Below, piece by piece: positions 32,850-42,080 of a stretch of DNA of 64,000 bases. A program made the translations under genes and the position numbers. Numbering within the stretch: position 1 is the stretch's first letter; every line of letters starts with the position of its first letter. The notes under the pieces were generated by a model. That model did no database searches and had not been told where the DNA came from. It saw only the letters and a list, made by a program, of their open reading frames with translations. The stretch covers positions 30,614 through 94,613 of the forward strand of contig JAKFEW010000154.1 in assembly GCA_036675505.1 (NCBI GenBank), in the 5' to 3' direction. Source of the stretch: JAKFEW01 sp036675505 (GTDB taxonomy: Bacteria; Cyanobacteriota; Sericytochromatia; S15B-MN24; JAQBPE01).

Positions 32850-32885
32850 GGGCCCTCTGCGCGGTCAGAGCCGCGGAGAGGGCCC
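32850..32885. terminator. Bidirectional hairpin between converging genes
   Basis: A 15-base stem with one mismatch (GGGCCCTCTGCGCGG against CCGCGGAGAGGGCCC) and a six-base loop, overlapping the stop of the TauE-type gene. There is no T run on either strand, so its termination strength is uncertain. Confidence 0.45.
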
Positions 32886-33659
32886 CAGCAGGCCGCGCGC
32901 GACCATCGCGAGCGCGATGCAGTAGAGGAACACCAACAGCCACGTTCGCAAGTTCGCGGCGCTCACCCGGTGCATCGCCCGCGTGCCGCCCGCGAGCCCC
33001 AGCAGGCCGCCCGCCACCAGCGCACCCGCGGCGGGCCAGTCGATGTTGCCAAACGTCGCGTGCGCCGCGACGCCCACCACCCCGGTCAGCACCACGGCCG
33101 CGAGGCTGTTGCCGACCGCGCGCTTGATCGGGATGCGGAACCAGGCGACCTGGGCCGGCACGAAGAGCAGGCCGCCGCCCACGCCGAACAGGCCGGACAG
33201 CAGGCCGACGGCCGCACCGAGCGCCATCGATGGTGTCGGCCGCGGCGGTAGCGGCGCCTCCTCGCCACCGGCCGGCTTGCGCCCCATTTGTCCGGCCATG
33301 AGGCCCAGGAACACGCCAAAGGCGATCGCGAGCCCGGCGTCGGGCAGGCGGGTCGCCACCAACGCGCCGGCCGGCGCGATCAGCGCGGCAGGGATGGCCA
33401 CGAGCGCCACGAAGCGGCGATCGACGTTGCCGAGCCGCAGGTGCGAGATCGCCCCGCTCAGGCCGATGACGGCGACGTAGACCAGGCTCGTGCCGACCGC
33501 GACCGCCATCGGCGCGCCGGCCAACGCCAACATCGGGACGACCAGGAACCCGCCGCCGAGACCGAAGAGCCCCGAAAGTACGCCGGTGATGACGCCGAAC
33601 GCCAGGTATAGAGCCAGTATCCCTGGCGGCAGGGCGAAAGCTGACGAAGCGGGATCCAA
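32865..33659 (-). CDS. TauE/SafE-family membrane exporter
   Basis: 264 residues with about eight membrane helices in two repeated halves. Each half carries the family motif: GVLSGLFGLGGGFLVVPML and GLLSGLFGVGGGLLFVPAQ. Members export sulfite, sulfoacetate or other organic anions. The window also has sulfate-activation-like and sulfotransferase genes, but those are 20-30 kb away and no functional link is shown. It is in line with the penicillin-binding protein gene, which ends upstream at about 10 bases. Confidence 0.88.
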   Translation of the reverse strand: MDPASSAFALPPGILALYLAFGVITGVLSGLFGLGGGFLVVPMLALAGAPMAVAVGTSLVYVAVIGLSGAISHLRLGNVDRRFVALVAIPAALIAPAGALVATRLPDAGLAIAFGVFLGLMAGQMGRKPAGGEEAPLPPRPTPSMALGAAVGLLSGLFGVGGGLLFVPAQVAWFRIPIKRAVGNSLAAVVLTGVVGVAAHATFGNIDWPAAGALVAGGLLGLAGGTRAMHRVSAANLRTWLLVFLYCIALAMVARGLLGPSPRL

Positions 33660-33668
33660 GGTTCCCCT

Positions 33669-35918
33669 TTAAGGCATGTCCGCCGGGAACTCGGGGGCCG
33701 GCTCGAGCAAGGTCTCGTCGGTTTGCTGGTCGACCGGCGCCGCCTGAGGTGCCGCCTGCCGGATCTTCGGACGGGGTGGCACCGGCCGGGGGATCGCGAT
33801 GCGCGGCTGGGGCGCCACGTAGACCGGCGCCGGCGCAGGGGCTTCACCGCCCGCAGCGCGGCCCGGTGCATGATCGACCGGCGAGAAATCGGCAGGCTCG
33901 CGGCCCTGCGTGAACATCTCCGTGACCGCGTCGCGGTCGAGCGGGTTGGTGAGCTGGCCGGTGCGCTTGTTGATCGTGACCTCGGTGTAACGGCTGGGCG
34001 CCGCGAAATCCCGCGGCTTGAGGTCGCGGTGCGCGTAGAGCATGAATTCGCGCCAGAGCGGGGCGCACATCGTGCCGCCGGTGGAGCTGTAGTTGAGCCG
34101 CGAGTTGTTGTCGTTGCCCATCCAGACGGCCGTGGCGAGATCCGGCGTGAAGCCCACGAACCACACGTCGCGCGCGTCGCTGGTGGTGCCGGTCTTGCCG
34201 CCGGCCGGGCGGCCGATCTGGGCGGCCGTGCCGGTGCCGTGGTTGATGACGCCCTTCATCATGTTCACCAGCATCCGCACCGGCTCGGCGTCGTAGACGC
34301 GTTGCGGGCGAGGGCGGTTGTCCTCGAGGATGCGGCCGTTGCGGTCCTCGATCTTCACGACCATGGTCGCCGGGTTGCGCATGCCGTCGTTGGCGAGCAC
34401 GCTGTAGGCCGCGGCCATGTCGTAGGGCGTCACCTCCGAGGTGCCGAGCGGCAAGCTGAGGTTCTCCCCCATGGTGCTCGTGATGCCGAGCGCCTGCGCC
34501 GTCTTGATCACGCGCTTGAGGCCGACCGAGTAGCCGAGCTTCACGGCCACGATGTTGACCGAGCTCGTGAGCGCCTGGCGCATCGTGATGGGGCCCCGGA
34601 AGCGGTGGTCGTAGTTGCTCGGCGAGTAATATTGGCCGTTGCCGAGCGGGATGCTGATCGGCTCGTCGGCAATCACGGAGCCTGGCGAGAACCCCGCCGA
34701 GAGCGCCGAGAGGTAAACGAACGGCTTGAAGGTCGAGCCCGGCGGCCGCAGCGCCTGCGTGGCCCGGTTGAACTTGGTGCGCTTGAAGTCGGTGCCGCCG
34801 ACGATGCAGCGCACGTAGCCGGTCTTCGGCTCGACCGCGACGAGCGCGCCCTGGTGGATGTTGTAGACAGCGTTGCGCGCGACCGCGTCGTGCAGCATCT
34901 TCTCCGCCTTGAGCTGGAGGTCCAGGTCGAGCGTGGTGTGGACGCGCAGGCCGCCCTTGAGAACCGTATCCGCGCCGTACTTCTCGGTGAGCTGCTGGAT
35001 CATCCAGGCCGTGAAATAAGGCACCTTGTACGCGTAGCTGGTGATGCCCGGATACTTGAGCTTCTGGACGATCGCTTCCTTGTGTTGTTTGGCGTTGATG
35101 AAGCCCGCGATCAGCATGCGGTCGAGCACGAGGCGCTGCAGCTTCCTCGCGCCTTGCGGGTTGCGGTACGGCGAGAAGTATTCGGGGCCGCGCAGGATGC
35201 CCGCGAGCATCGCGCTCTCGGCGAGCGTGAGCTTGCGCGAAGACTTGCCGAAGTAGTTCAGCGACGCCGCCTCGACGCCGTAGCCGTTGTGGCCCCAGTA
35301 GACCTGGTTCAGGTACATCTCCAGGATCTGGGCCTTGCCGTAGTGGTGCTCGATCTGGATCGCGAGCCAGGCTTCCGCGATCTTGCGCGGCAGCGTCTTC
35401 GCGGGCTCGAGGAAGAGGTTCTTCGCGAGTTGCTGGGTGAGCGTCGAGGCGCCCTCGACCGTCTGACCCTCGGAGACGTTGACCAACCCCGCGCGGATGA
35501 TGCCCTTGGGGTTGATGCCGTAGTGGTAGTAGAAGTCCGTGTCTTCCATCGCGATGACCGCGTGCTGGAGCGACTTCGGGATGTCATGGAGCGGGATGAC
35601 GACCCGGTTTTCCTCGCCATGGACGTTGGCGATCAGCGCGCCGTCCTTGTCGAACATCTTGGTCGTTTCGTGCGGAACGTAATATTGCAGCGTTCCCACA
35701 TCCGGCAGCTTCGACAGGGTCGACGCCAGGCCGCCGATGCAGCCCAGCACGCCAGAGGTTCCGACCACGAAGCCGAACAGCACGAGCTTGCCAATCACGC
35801 GTCGCGTCCTCTCACGCCGCGTGGGCTTGGGGGGCGGCGGTGGGACGCGACGCGTTTGAGGCGGCGCGGGCGGTGTGCGAGGGGGGACGGTGGGGCTGCC
35901 CCGCCGGGTGGTAGACAA
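33669..35918 (-). CDS. Class A penicillin-binding protein (PBP1A type)
   Basis: 749 residues. The order is a proline-rich cytoplasmic N-terminus and one membrane helix (about 40-65), then the glycosyltransferase domain with IAMEDTDFYYHYGINPKGI, TLTQQLAKNLFL and AWLAIQIEHHYGKAQILEMYLN. The transpeptidase domain has active-site SxxK in RPPGSTFKPF, SxN in TSSVNIV and KTG in AGGKTGTTSDARDVWF. A proline-rich C-terminal tail follows. It polymerises and cross-links peptidoglycan. The first codon appears to be TTG at 35918, with AGGGAG eight bases upstream; no better start precedes the membrane helix. Confidence 0.95.
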   Translation of the reverse strand: MSTTRRGSPTVPPRTPPAPPQTRRVPPPPPKPTRRERTRRVIGKLVLFGFVVGTSGVLGCIGGLASTLSKLPDVGTLQYYVPHETTKMFDKDGALIANVHGEENRVVIPLHDIPKSLQHAVIAMEDTDFYYHYGINPKGIIRAGLVNVSEGQTVEGASTLTQQLAKNLFLEPAKTLPRKIAEAWLAIQIEHHYGKAQILEMYLNQVYWGHNGYGVEAASLNYFGKSSRKLTLAESAMLAGILRGPEYFSPYRNPQGARKLQRLVLDRMLIAGFINAKQHKEAIVQKLKYPGITSYAYKVPYFTAWMIQQLTEKYGADTVLKGGLRVHTTLDLDLQLKAEKMLHDAVARNAVYNIHQGALVAVEPKTGYVRCIVGGTDFKRTKFNRATQALRPPGSTFKPFVYLSALSAGFSPGSVIADEPISIPLGNGQYYSPSNYDHRFRGPITMRQALTSSVNIVAVKLGYSVGLKRVIKTAQALGITSTMGENLSLPLGTSEVTPYDMAAAYSVLANDGMRNPATMVVKIEDRNGRILEDNRPRPQRVYDAEPVRMLVNMMKGVINHGTGTAAQIGRPAGGKTGTTSDARDVWFVGFTPDLATAVWMGNDNNSRLNYSSTGGTMCAPLWREFMLYAHRDLKPRDFAAPSRYTEVTINKRTGQLTNPLDRDAVTEMFTQGREPADFSPVDHAPGRAAGGEAPAPAPVYVAPQPRIAIPRPVPPRPKIRQAAPQAAPVDQQTDETLLEPAPEFPADMP

Positions 35919-36070
35919 GATCGGTAGCTCCCTGGACGGTACCGGCGGAACGACGTGCGCGCAACGCTGCGCGACGCGCGGTGTTTCCGGCCGGGCCGGC
36001 CCTCCTGGCGGGTGTGTTAGGCGACGATGGAGCTGCGATCGGGGAACAGGCGGGCGGGCTATGAGCCCCC

Positions 36071-36076
36071 ATTATA
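36071..36076 (-). promoter_or_regulatory. -10 element (TATAAT) of the PBP gene
   Basis: GTGGTTTATAATGGGG on the minus strand, about 150 bases before the TTG start. The -35 is weak (TTCGGA at 17 bases). Confidence 0.45.
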
Positions 36077-36181
36077 AACCACCCGAGCGAGGATCCGAAA
36101 CCCCGGCGGGCGTCATAACGCCTGCTCGCAGTACGGCTTCGCAGCCATTTCTGCCACGAGAACCCTCGATCCTCCGCATGT

Positions 36182-37042
36182 CTAGTCGCTCGATGCCGTC
36201 AGCACGGCCGCGCGCAAGACTGCTTCCATGTTGGCTGAAGCCGCCTTCGCCACGTCCACGACCTCCTGGTGGGAGGTCTCGGCGGCCCCCGTCGGCGTGA
36301 TCGAGATGTTGGTGATGCAGGAGATCGCGATGACCTTCGAGCCGCGCGAGGCGAAGCGCGCCGCCTCCGGCACCGTCGACATGCCCACGGCGTCGGCGCC
36401 TGCAAAGACCAGGTAGCGGTTCTCCGCCATCGTCTCGTAGGACGGGCCGAGCAGGCCGACGTATACGCCTTCGCGCAGGGGAACGGCCTGCGACAGCGCG
36501 GCCCTCGCCAGGCGCTGGCGCCAGGCGAGGTCGTAACACTCGACCGGCCGAAGGCCCGCGAGCTCGCCGAGCGCGGGGGTGCCCGGGATCGGGAAGCCGC
36601 CCTGGACGCCCTGGAAGTTCAGGTGGTCGGTCATGATCATCAGATCGCCGGGCCGCCAGTCGGCGCGCAGGCCGCCCGCGGCGTTCGTGAGCACGAGGTT
36701 GGGGATGCCGAGGGACTGGAACAGCTCGACCAGCACCATCGCCTCGCCGACGCCGTGGCCTTCGTAGAGGTGGAAGCGGCCGCGAGCGACGATCACGCCG
36801 GGCCCGTCTTCGCCCAGGCGGCCCCAGCTCAACACGCCGGCATGGCCTGCGACCGTCGCCTCGGGCATGCCGGGCAGCTCGCCGTAGCTGATGCTACCCC
36901 CTTCGCAGAGGTCCTCGAGGGCCTTGATGCCGGAGCCGAGCACGACGGCCACCGAGACCGGCACCTTCATCGTCGCCTTGATGCGTTCGGCGACGACCTG
37001 GGCAGCAGGGGCGGGATCGTGGATCGGGGCGGGGGCGGTCAT
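36182..37042 (-). CDS. punA: Purine nucleoside phosphorylase (PNP family 1)
   Basis: 286 residues. VVLGSGIKALEDL is the phosphate-binding loop, RFHLYEGHG and LTNAAGGLRADW are signature blocks, and GLLGPSYETMAENRYL with AVGMSTVPEA and ITNISITPTG complete the trimeric PNP pattern. It splits guanosine or inosine for purine salvage. The ATG at 37042 overlaps the stop of the YqeG-type gene as ATGA, so the two are co-translated. Confidence 0.92.
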   Translation of the reverse strand: MTAPAPIHDPAPAAQVVAERIKATMKVPVSVAVVLGSGIKALEDLCEGGSISYGELPGMPEATVAGHAGVLSWGRLGEDGPGVIVARGRFHLYEGHGVGEAMVLVELFQSLGIPNLVLTNAAGGLRADWRPGDLMIMTDHLNFQGVQGGFPIPGTPALGELAGLRPVECYDLAWRQRLARAALSQAVPLREGVYVGLLGPSYETMAENRYLVFAGADAVGMSTVPEAARFASRGSKVIAISCITNISITPTGAAETSHQEVVDVAKAASANMEAVLRAAVLTASSD

Positions 37043-37611
37043 GGGAGCTCCTTGTTGAGGGGGGGTGAGGAGTGGTAAGGCGTGCCGCCGCCGCGCGTCA
37101 GCATGTAAGTCTCCAGCGAGCGCATCACTTTGCGGTGCCATTTGCGCTCGGCCGAGAGGGGGTCGACGAGGATGGTGAAGGCGCCCATGCGGTTGCCACC
37201 CAGGACATCGGTGAACAGCTGATCGCCCACGATGGCGACCTTCTCCGCCGAAAGCCCCATTTCCTCCATCGCCACGCGGAAAAACCGCCGGCTCGGCTTG
37301 CGGGCGCGCGCCAGGTAGGGCAGGCCGAGGTGCTCGGCGGCGATCGCCACCCGGTGCGGCGAGAAGTTGTTCGACACCACGTAGCAGCGGAAACGGGCCT
37401 TGAGGTCCACCATCCAGGCCAGCACGTGCGAGTCGGCCTGCGGCTCCAACGCGTGCACGAGCGTGTCGTCGAGATCGAAGATCAACCCCTCGATGCCGGC
37501 CGCAACGAGGTGATCCAGGTCGATGTCCGACACGTGGACGACGCGCAGCCGAGGCTTGAGCAACTTGGCCCGGCCGTGCGGAATGTGCGAATGGGGCTGG
37601 GGGTGGGTCAC
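37039..37611 (-). CDS. YqeG-family HAD-IIIA phosphatase
   Basis: 190 residues. Motif I is GLIFDLDDTLVHALE, motif II VVSNNFSPHR, motif III the lysine in ARKPSRRFF, and motif IV AIVGDQLFTDVLGGN. The DLDDTL form and the short cap place it in the YqeG/GEP4 group, which includes phosphatidylglycerophosphatases. A role in phospholipid synthesis is possible but not shown. It is coupled to the PNP gene by a four-base overlap and divergent from tcdA. Confidence 0.88.
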   Translation of the reverse strand: MTHPQPHSHIPHGRAKLLKPRLRVVHVSDIDLDHLVAAGIEGLIFDLDDTLVHALEPQADSHVLAWMVDLKARFRCYVVSNNFSPHRVAIAAEHLGLPYLARARKPSRRFFRVAMEEMGLSAEKVAIVGDQLFTDVLGGNRMGAFTILVDPLSAERKWHRKVMRSLETYMLTRGGGTPYHSSPPLNKELP

Positions 37612-37711
37612 GCGCGGTTCCTCGGGCGAGCCCGCGCTCGCCGATCTCCCACTCTAGGCGAAAACCCGATCGGCGTAAACCCACCTGGCCACGGTGGGCC
37701 AGCCGCGCGGG

Positions 37712-37717
37712 TATAAG
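37712..37717 (+). promoter_or_regulatory. -10 element (TATAAG) of tcdA
   Basis: GCGCGGGTATAAGGGG, 41 bases before the ATG at 37753; AAGGAGGA follows as ribosome-binding site. Confidence 0.45.
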
Positions 37718-37752
37718 GGGACCGCGCCACGCCCGAAGGAGGACGCCTGCTC

Positions 37753-38685
37753 ATGTTGCACCGGTTCAGCCGCCTGGAGCTGCTCGTCGGCCAGGAAGGC
37801 TACCAGCAGTTGAAAGATGCCCGCGTCGCCGTTTTCGGCCTCGGCGGCGTCGGCTCGTACGCCGCCGAGGCGCTCGCCCGCGCGGCCGTCGGCGAGCTCA
37901 CGATCGTCGATTACGATCTGGTCTGCGCGACCAACGTGAACCGCCAGCTCCACGCCATGATCGGCACGATCGGCAAGCCGAAGGCCGAGGTGATGGCCGA
38001 GCGCCTGCGCAAGATCAACCCGCATGGCCGGGTGATCGCCCACCAGACCTTTTACAACGCCGATCGCGCCGACGACCTCCTGGTTGAAGGCGCCTACGAC
38101 TACGTGCTCGACTGCATCGACAACGTGACCGCCAAGCTGCACCTGATCGCGACCGCGCACCAGCGCGGCATGCGGGTCATCTCGGCCATGGGCGCCGCGA
38201 ACAAGCTGGACCCCACCAAGATCAAGGTGGGCGACATCGCCCAGACCCAGACCTGCGCGCTCGCGCGTGACGTGCGCAAGTGGCTGCGCGTGAAATACGG
38301 CATCGAGCGCGGCATCAAGGCCGTCTGGTCCAGCGAGAAGCCGCGGCACCCGGACGCGGTCGTCGCCGCGTGCGAGGTGAAGTGCATCTGCCCGCCCACG
38401 CACCTGAAGGGCGTGAACGACTGCGAGCAGAAGAGCCAGATCAACGGCACCATCTCGTACATGCCGTCGATGTTCGGCCTGATGATGTCCGGCGTGGTCT
38501 GCCAGGATCTGCTCGCGGGCGTGGCCTACGCGCCGCCAGCGCTCGAACAGCATCCGTGCGGCGCGATTTTCGACCGCGCGGGCGCGCTGGTCCAGGCTCC
38601 CGAAGGGACTGAGCTTTCGGCCTGTCAGTCCGCGCGCGACGTCGCGACCTCCGGCCGGGCGAGCGACGCCACGCCGGTGAGCTGA
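37753..38685 (+). CDS. tcdA: tRNA threonylcarbamoyladenosine dehydratase
   Basis: 310 residues of the E1/ThiF fold. It begins HRFSRLELLVGQEGYQQL, the TcdA/CsdL N-terminus, followed by VAVFGLGGVGSYAAEALA (ATP-binding glycine loop) and VDYDLVCATNVNRQLHA. YDYVLDCIDNVTAKLHLI and ISAMGAANKLDPTKI are also diagnostic. It cyclises t6A37 to ct6A in tRNA. The last 30 residues are an unconserved tail. The next gene starts with GTG two bases after the stop. Confidence 0.9.
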   Translation: MLHRFSRLELLVGQEGYQQLKDARVAVFGLGGVGSYAAEALARAAVGELTIVDYDLVCATNVNRQLHAMIGTIGKPKAEVMAERLRKINPHGRVIAHQTFYNADRADDLLVEGAYDYVLDCIDNVTAKLHLIATAHQRGMRVISAMGAANKLDPTKIKVGDIAQTQTCALARDVRKWLRVKYGIERGIKAVWSSEKPRHPDAVVAACEVKCICPPTHLKGVNDCEQKSQINGTISYMPSMFGLMMSGVVCQDLLAGVAYAPPALEQHPCGAIFDRAGALVQAPEGTELSACQSARDVATSGRASDATPVS

Positions 38686-38687
38686 GC

Positions 38688-41567
38688 GTGCGCGCCTTGC
38701 TCGCGGCGATCGCGGCAATCGCGCTCGCCGCCCCGCCCGTGCTGGCGGCCTCCACCGGCCGTCCCGCGGAGGGGCCAGCCGTCTCGATCGTCTACACCGC
38801 CGACACCCGCGGCCTCCACTCCACCACCTCGCACCTCGGCGAGCCGGGGCCGCTCTACGATCCGCGCGTGCGCGGCAATCTCGAGCCGGGCGGGTTCACG
38901 CTCGACCTCGGCGTGCTCGCCGCGGAGGGCCGCTTCGTGTTGTGGGGCCGCGACGCCGAGCTCTCCGTGGCGGCGGCCAAGGCGGCGTTCGCCGGTGCTG
39001 GCGTGCGCCTGACCGGGCCAGGCCGGCCGCTGCCCGCCATGCGCTCGGACTACGCGACGCTGATCGAGGAGCCGGCGGACAGCCCGCCATGGCTGCTCGC
39101 CTGGCTGGCCGAGAAGCTGAAGGCCAACGGCCGCTACCCGGACGCCGAGCTGGGCGAAGGCGCGATCTTCCCGGCCGTCGGCGCGAACGGCGCGGCGCTC
39201 TGGCTCGTGAGCCTCGACGGCGTCCGTCCGGGCGCGGCCGTGCTGCGCGATCACCGCGCCTGGCGCTGGCCGATCGCCCACCGCCTGCCGGTCCGCCGCG
39301 GCGATGAGCAGCGGCGGCTGCTCGCGATCGGCCGCGAGTTCGGCGGCATGCGCGTCCACCACGAGGCCGCCGGGCGGGTCGCCGCGCTCGGCGCGATCCG
39401 GGTGGACGCCGGCAACCTCGCGCCTGGCGTGAGCGATCCCGACGCCGCCGAGGAGCTGCTCGCCGCGCTGCCCGGGATGAAGATCGACGCGCTCGTGCCG
39501 AACGTGTTCGAGATCCGCCTGCCGTACGAGCGGCTGGTCCGCCTGTCGAGGCTCGTCCCGCTTGTGGCGGCCAACCTGATACCGCCGCCCGGCACGGCCA
39601 TTCACGTGCGGCCCTTCGTGATTCATGAGCGCGCCGGCCGCCGCATCGCCATCGTCGGCATCGCCGATGACGCGCTGCTGGCCCAGCACGGCCTCGCGGG
39701 CCGCGCCAGCGGCTGGAAGGCCACGCCCGCCGCCAGGGCGCTCGCCCGCGCCGTCGCCGACGCCCGCCAGTCCGGCGCGGACGCCGTGGTGGTGGTGACG
39801 AACCTCGCCGAGTCGCGCCTCGCGGACTTCCTGGACGGCGCAGAGGACGTGACGGCGGTGATCACGCCGGCGCGGCGCCGCACCGAGCTGGCGTTCCGCG
39901 AGCGCTTCGACCCCGTGCGGCCGGAGCGCGCGCGCTACCGCCGCCCGTGGCTGGTGGTGGGCGCCGAGCGCGGCGACGTGGGCGAGCTGACGCTGGGCTT
40001 CCCGCCCCGGCCGGAAGGCCGCCGGCCGGCCTGGGCCGAGAACGCGCTGCGCCGGCACGTCGACGACCTGCCGGGCGCCGAGGACGCCAACGCGTACTGG
40101 GCCAAGGTCGAGGCGTCGGGCGAGCGCGCGGCCGCCGCCACGGACATCCTGCTACCCGATAAGCGGATCCTGGCCGCGCGCGAGCCGCGCCTCGCGAACG
40201 AGGACACCGGCGCCAGCGCTGCGTACTTCGACGCCGCGGACTGGAGCCGGCTGGGCGCGAGCGGCCTGCGCCGGGTCGCGCGGGCCGAGGTGGGCCTGGT
40301 GCACACGCGCACCGGCGGCAGCACGATCATCGGCGGCATCTCGCGGCTCTACGCCCAGGAGTGGCTGCCGAGCGTGCGGGCGATGACGCTCGAGCTCACC
40401 GGCGCGCAGCTGGCGGCGCTCGCGGCGCTGGACGGCGATCGGAGGCACTTCACCTGGGCCGGCTTCGACCCGGCCGCGGGCCTGGTGAACGGCCGGCCGC
40501 TCATGCCGCAGGAGGTCTACCGCGTGGCTACCATCGAGTCCGTCGCGCGCAGCGACGACTACGCGAAGGTGCTGGATGGCGCCGAGCCGAAGGAACTCGG
40601 CGGCACCATTCGCGACCTCGTGGTGGGGCGCTTCAGCGAGCTGCGCGCGCAGGATCCCGCCTTCGGCCCGGCCTACCAGCAGCGCCTGATCGCCGACCTG
40701 CTTGACGACGGCGCCGCGTTCGAGCCGCGCTGGCGGCTCGACGTGAAGCCGCTCCAGACCTCCTTCCAGCAGTTCCGCGTGGCGAACCGCGCGCCCTTCG
40801 GCGCGGTCCGCAACTCCTTGATCAACGCCCCGGACAGCACGATCTTCGGCGGCAAGGGCGACGTCGCGCTCACCTACGAGGCGGCGCAGATCGACTGGGA
40901 GAACCGCGGGCAGCTCGGCTACCAGCGTGCGGACCTCCAGGTGCCGGGCCAGGACGAGCCGCAGGAGCAGTCCGACAACGTTCAGCTCACCAGCGAGGTG
41001 CGGCTCAAGGCGTTCAAGCTGCAGGCGCCCGACGCCGCGATGTCGCTCGTGCCCTTCGTGAGCGGCAACTACCTGACGGAGTTCACGCCCACCGTCGATC
41101 CCGCGACGCGCGCCCAGAACCCGCGCCGGCGCGAGCTCAACGGCATTTCGGGCGTGGTGCTCTACCCCGGCAGCTGGCTCAAGGAGGTGCGCCTGGGGGC
41201 GATCGCCAAGAACGACCTCGCCGTCCAGGTCGGCGGCTTCGAGCCCGGCGTCCAGCTCGCGGCCATCCTCGAGCAGCCGCTCGGCCCGTTGACCCTCGCG
41301 GTCGAGGGCGACCTCAAGAACTACTTCCTCACGCCGGACGACACCGCCGACGACCTCGGCGTGATGGGCCGCGTCAGCGCCGCCGTGCGCGTGCCGATCT
41401 GGGGCGCGCTGGGCTTCAGCATCGGCCTCGACGCCTTCGTCTTCGGCGGCAAGGTCCCCGAGACCCGCACCCTCGGCACCTCATTCACGCCCACCGTGGG
41501 TTTGACCTACCGCGCGGCCTGGAAGCCGCAGGTCGGCGTCATTTACGGCCTGGGCGGCGGCGAGTAG
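38688..41567 (+). CDS. Degenerate 5'-nucleotidase-like protein with putative beta-barrel C-terminus
   Basis: 959 residues from a GTG. A signal peptide (LLAAIAAIALAAPPVLAAS) is followed by a UshA-like region. The metal motif normally ILHTNDTHG reads VYTADTRG, and DAGD appears as DAGNLAPG, so metal ligands are changed and the phosphatase is probably inactive. A 5'-nucleotidase C-terminal-like domain (about 530-660) includes HTRTGGSTIIGGISRLY and MTLELTGAQLAALAAL. The last 280 residues have alternating beta-strand pattern (GDVALTYEAAQIDWENRGQL, VEGDLKNYFL, PTVGLTYRAAWKPQVGVIYG) like an outer-membrane barrel. The fusion is unfamiliar to me. It is coupled to tcdA, and its stop abuts the converging next gene. 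Confidence 0.7.
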   Translation: MRALLAAIAAIALAAPPVLAASTGRPAEGPAVSIVYTADTRGLHSTTSHLGEPGPLYDPRVRGNLEPGGFTLDLGVLAAEGRFVLWGRDAELSVAAAKAAFAGAGVRLTGPGRPLPAMRSDYATLIEEPADSPPWLLAWLAEKLKANGRYPDAELGEGAIFPAVGANGAALWLVSLDGVRPGAAVLRDHRAWRWPIAHRLPVRRGDEQRRLLAIGREFGGMRVHHEAAGRVAALGAIRVDAGNLAPGVSDPDAAEELLAALPGMKIDALVPNVFEIRLPYERLVRLSRLVPLVAANLIPPPGTAIHVRPFVIHERAGRRIAIVGIADDALLAQHGLAGRASGWKATPAARALARAVADARQSGADAVVVVTNLAESRLADFLDGAEDVTAVITPARRRTELAFRERFDPVRPERARYRRPWLVVGAERGDVGELTLGFPPRPEGRRPAWAENALRRHVDDLPGAEDANAYWAKVEASGERAAAATDILLPDKRILAAREPRLANEDTGASAAYFDAADWSRLGASGLRRVARAEVGLVHTRTGGSTIIGGISRLYAQEWLPSVRAMTLELTGAQLAALAALDGDRRHFTWAGFDPAAGLVNGRPLMPQEVYRVATIESVARSDDYAKVLDGAEPKELGGTIRDLVVGRFSELRAQDPAFGPAYQQRLIADLLDDGAAFEPRWRLDVKPLQTSFQQFRVANRAPFGAVRNSLINAPDSTIFGGKGDVALTYEAAQIDWENRGQLGYQRADLQVPGQDEPQEQSDNVQLTSEVRLKAFKLQAPDAAMSLVPFVSGNYLTEFTPTVDPATRAQNPRRRELNGISGVVLYPGSWLKEVRLGAIAKNDLAVQVGGFEPGVQLAAILEQPLGPLTLAVEGDLKNYFLTPDDTADDLGVMGRVSAAVRVPIWGALGFSIGLDAFVFGGKVPETRTLGTSFTPTVGLTYRAAWKPQVGVIYGLGGGE

Positions 41568-42077
41568 TTAGCGCGCGCCGCCGGACTTGCCGAAGAAATC
41601 CTTCAGCTTCGCCAGATCGTCGCCGCTCGCCGCCTTCGGTGGCGCCGGCGGCGCGGCCTGGGTCGCAGGCCTGTTCGACTTCTTGCGCGGCCCGCCCAGC
41701 ACAGGCCCGAAGACCGTCTGCAGGCGAACCCGCAGGTCCTCGTCCAGCGCCGGCAGCAGCTCGGCGAACAGCGACGCGTGGCGCCCCCGGCGCGGGTGCG
41801 GCATCTTGTCGAGCGTCTTGAGCACGAAGGCCTGGCGCTCGGGATCCGGCAGCAGCAGGCCGCCAGCGAGCCAGGTCATCAGGCGCTGCTCGGTGGGCTG
41901 ATCGATCAGGTTCCAGTTCACCCGCCCCACAAAGGCTTGCTGGTCCGGCGCCGGGCGGGCCGAGAGGCGCCGGAAAAACTCGCGCGACTCACCGTCGTCG
42001 AGCGGCGGCCCGAACGGGTGAGGCTTCGGGCGCGGCGGGGTCGGCTTGCCGTCGGCCGAGGTGGGCTTGCCGTTCAC
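41568..42077 (-). CDS. Hypothetical protein
   Basis: 169 residues with a proline-rich N-terminus, a helical core (QQAFVGRVNWNLIDQPTEQRLMTWLAGGLLLP, HASLFAELLPALDEDLRVRL) and a Lys/Pro/Ala-rich tail. No signal peptide, membrane helix or family was recognised. It lies three bases behind the inositol monophosphatase gene on the same strand, and its stop touches the stop of the nucleotidase-like gene. It is probably a cytoplasmic protein of unknown role. Confidence 0.6.
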   Translation of the reverse strand: MNGKPTSADGKPTPPRPKPHPFGPPLDDGESREFFRRLSARPAPDQQAFVGRVNWNLIDQPTEQRLMTWLAGGLLLPDPERQAFVLKTLDKMPHPRRGRHASLFAELLPALDEDLRVRLQTVFGPVLGGPRKKSNRPATQAAPPAPPKAASGDDLAKLKDFFGKSGGAR

Positions 42078-42080
42078 GGG

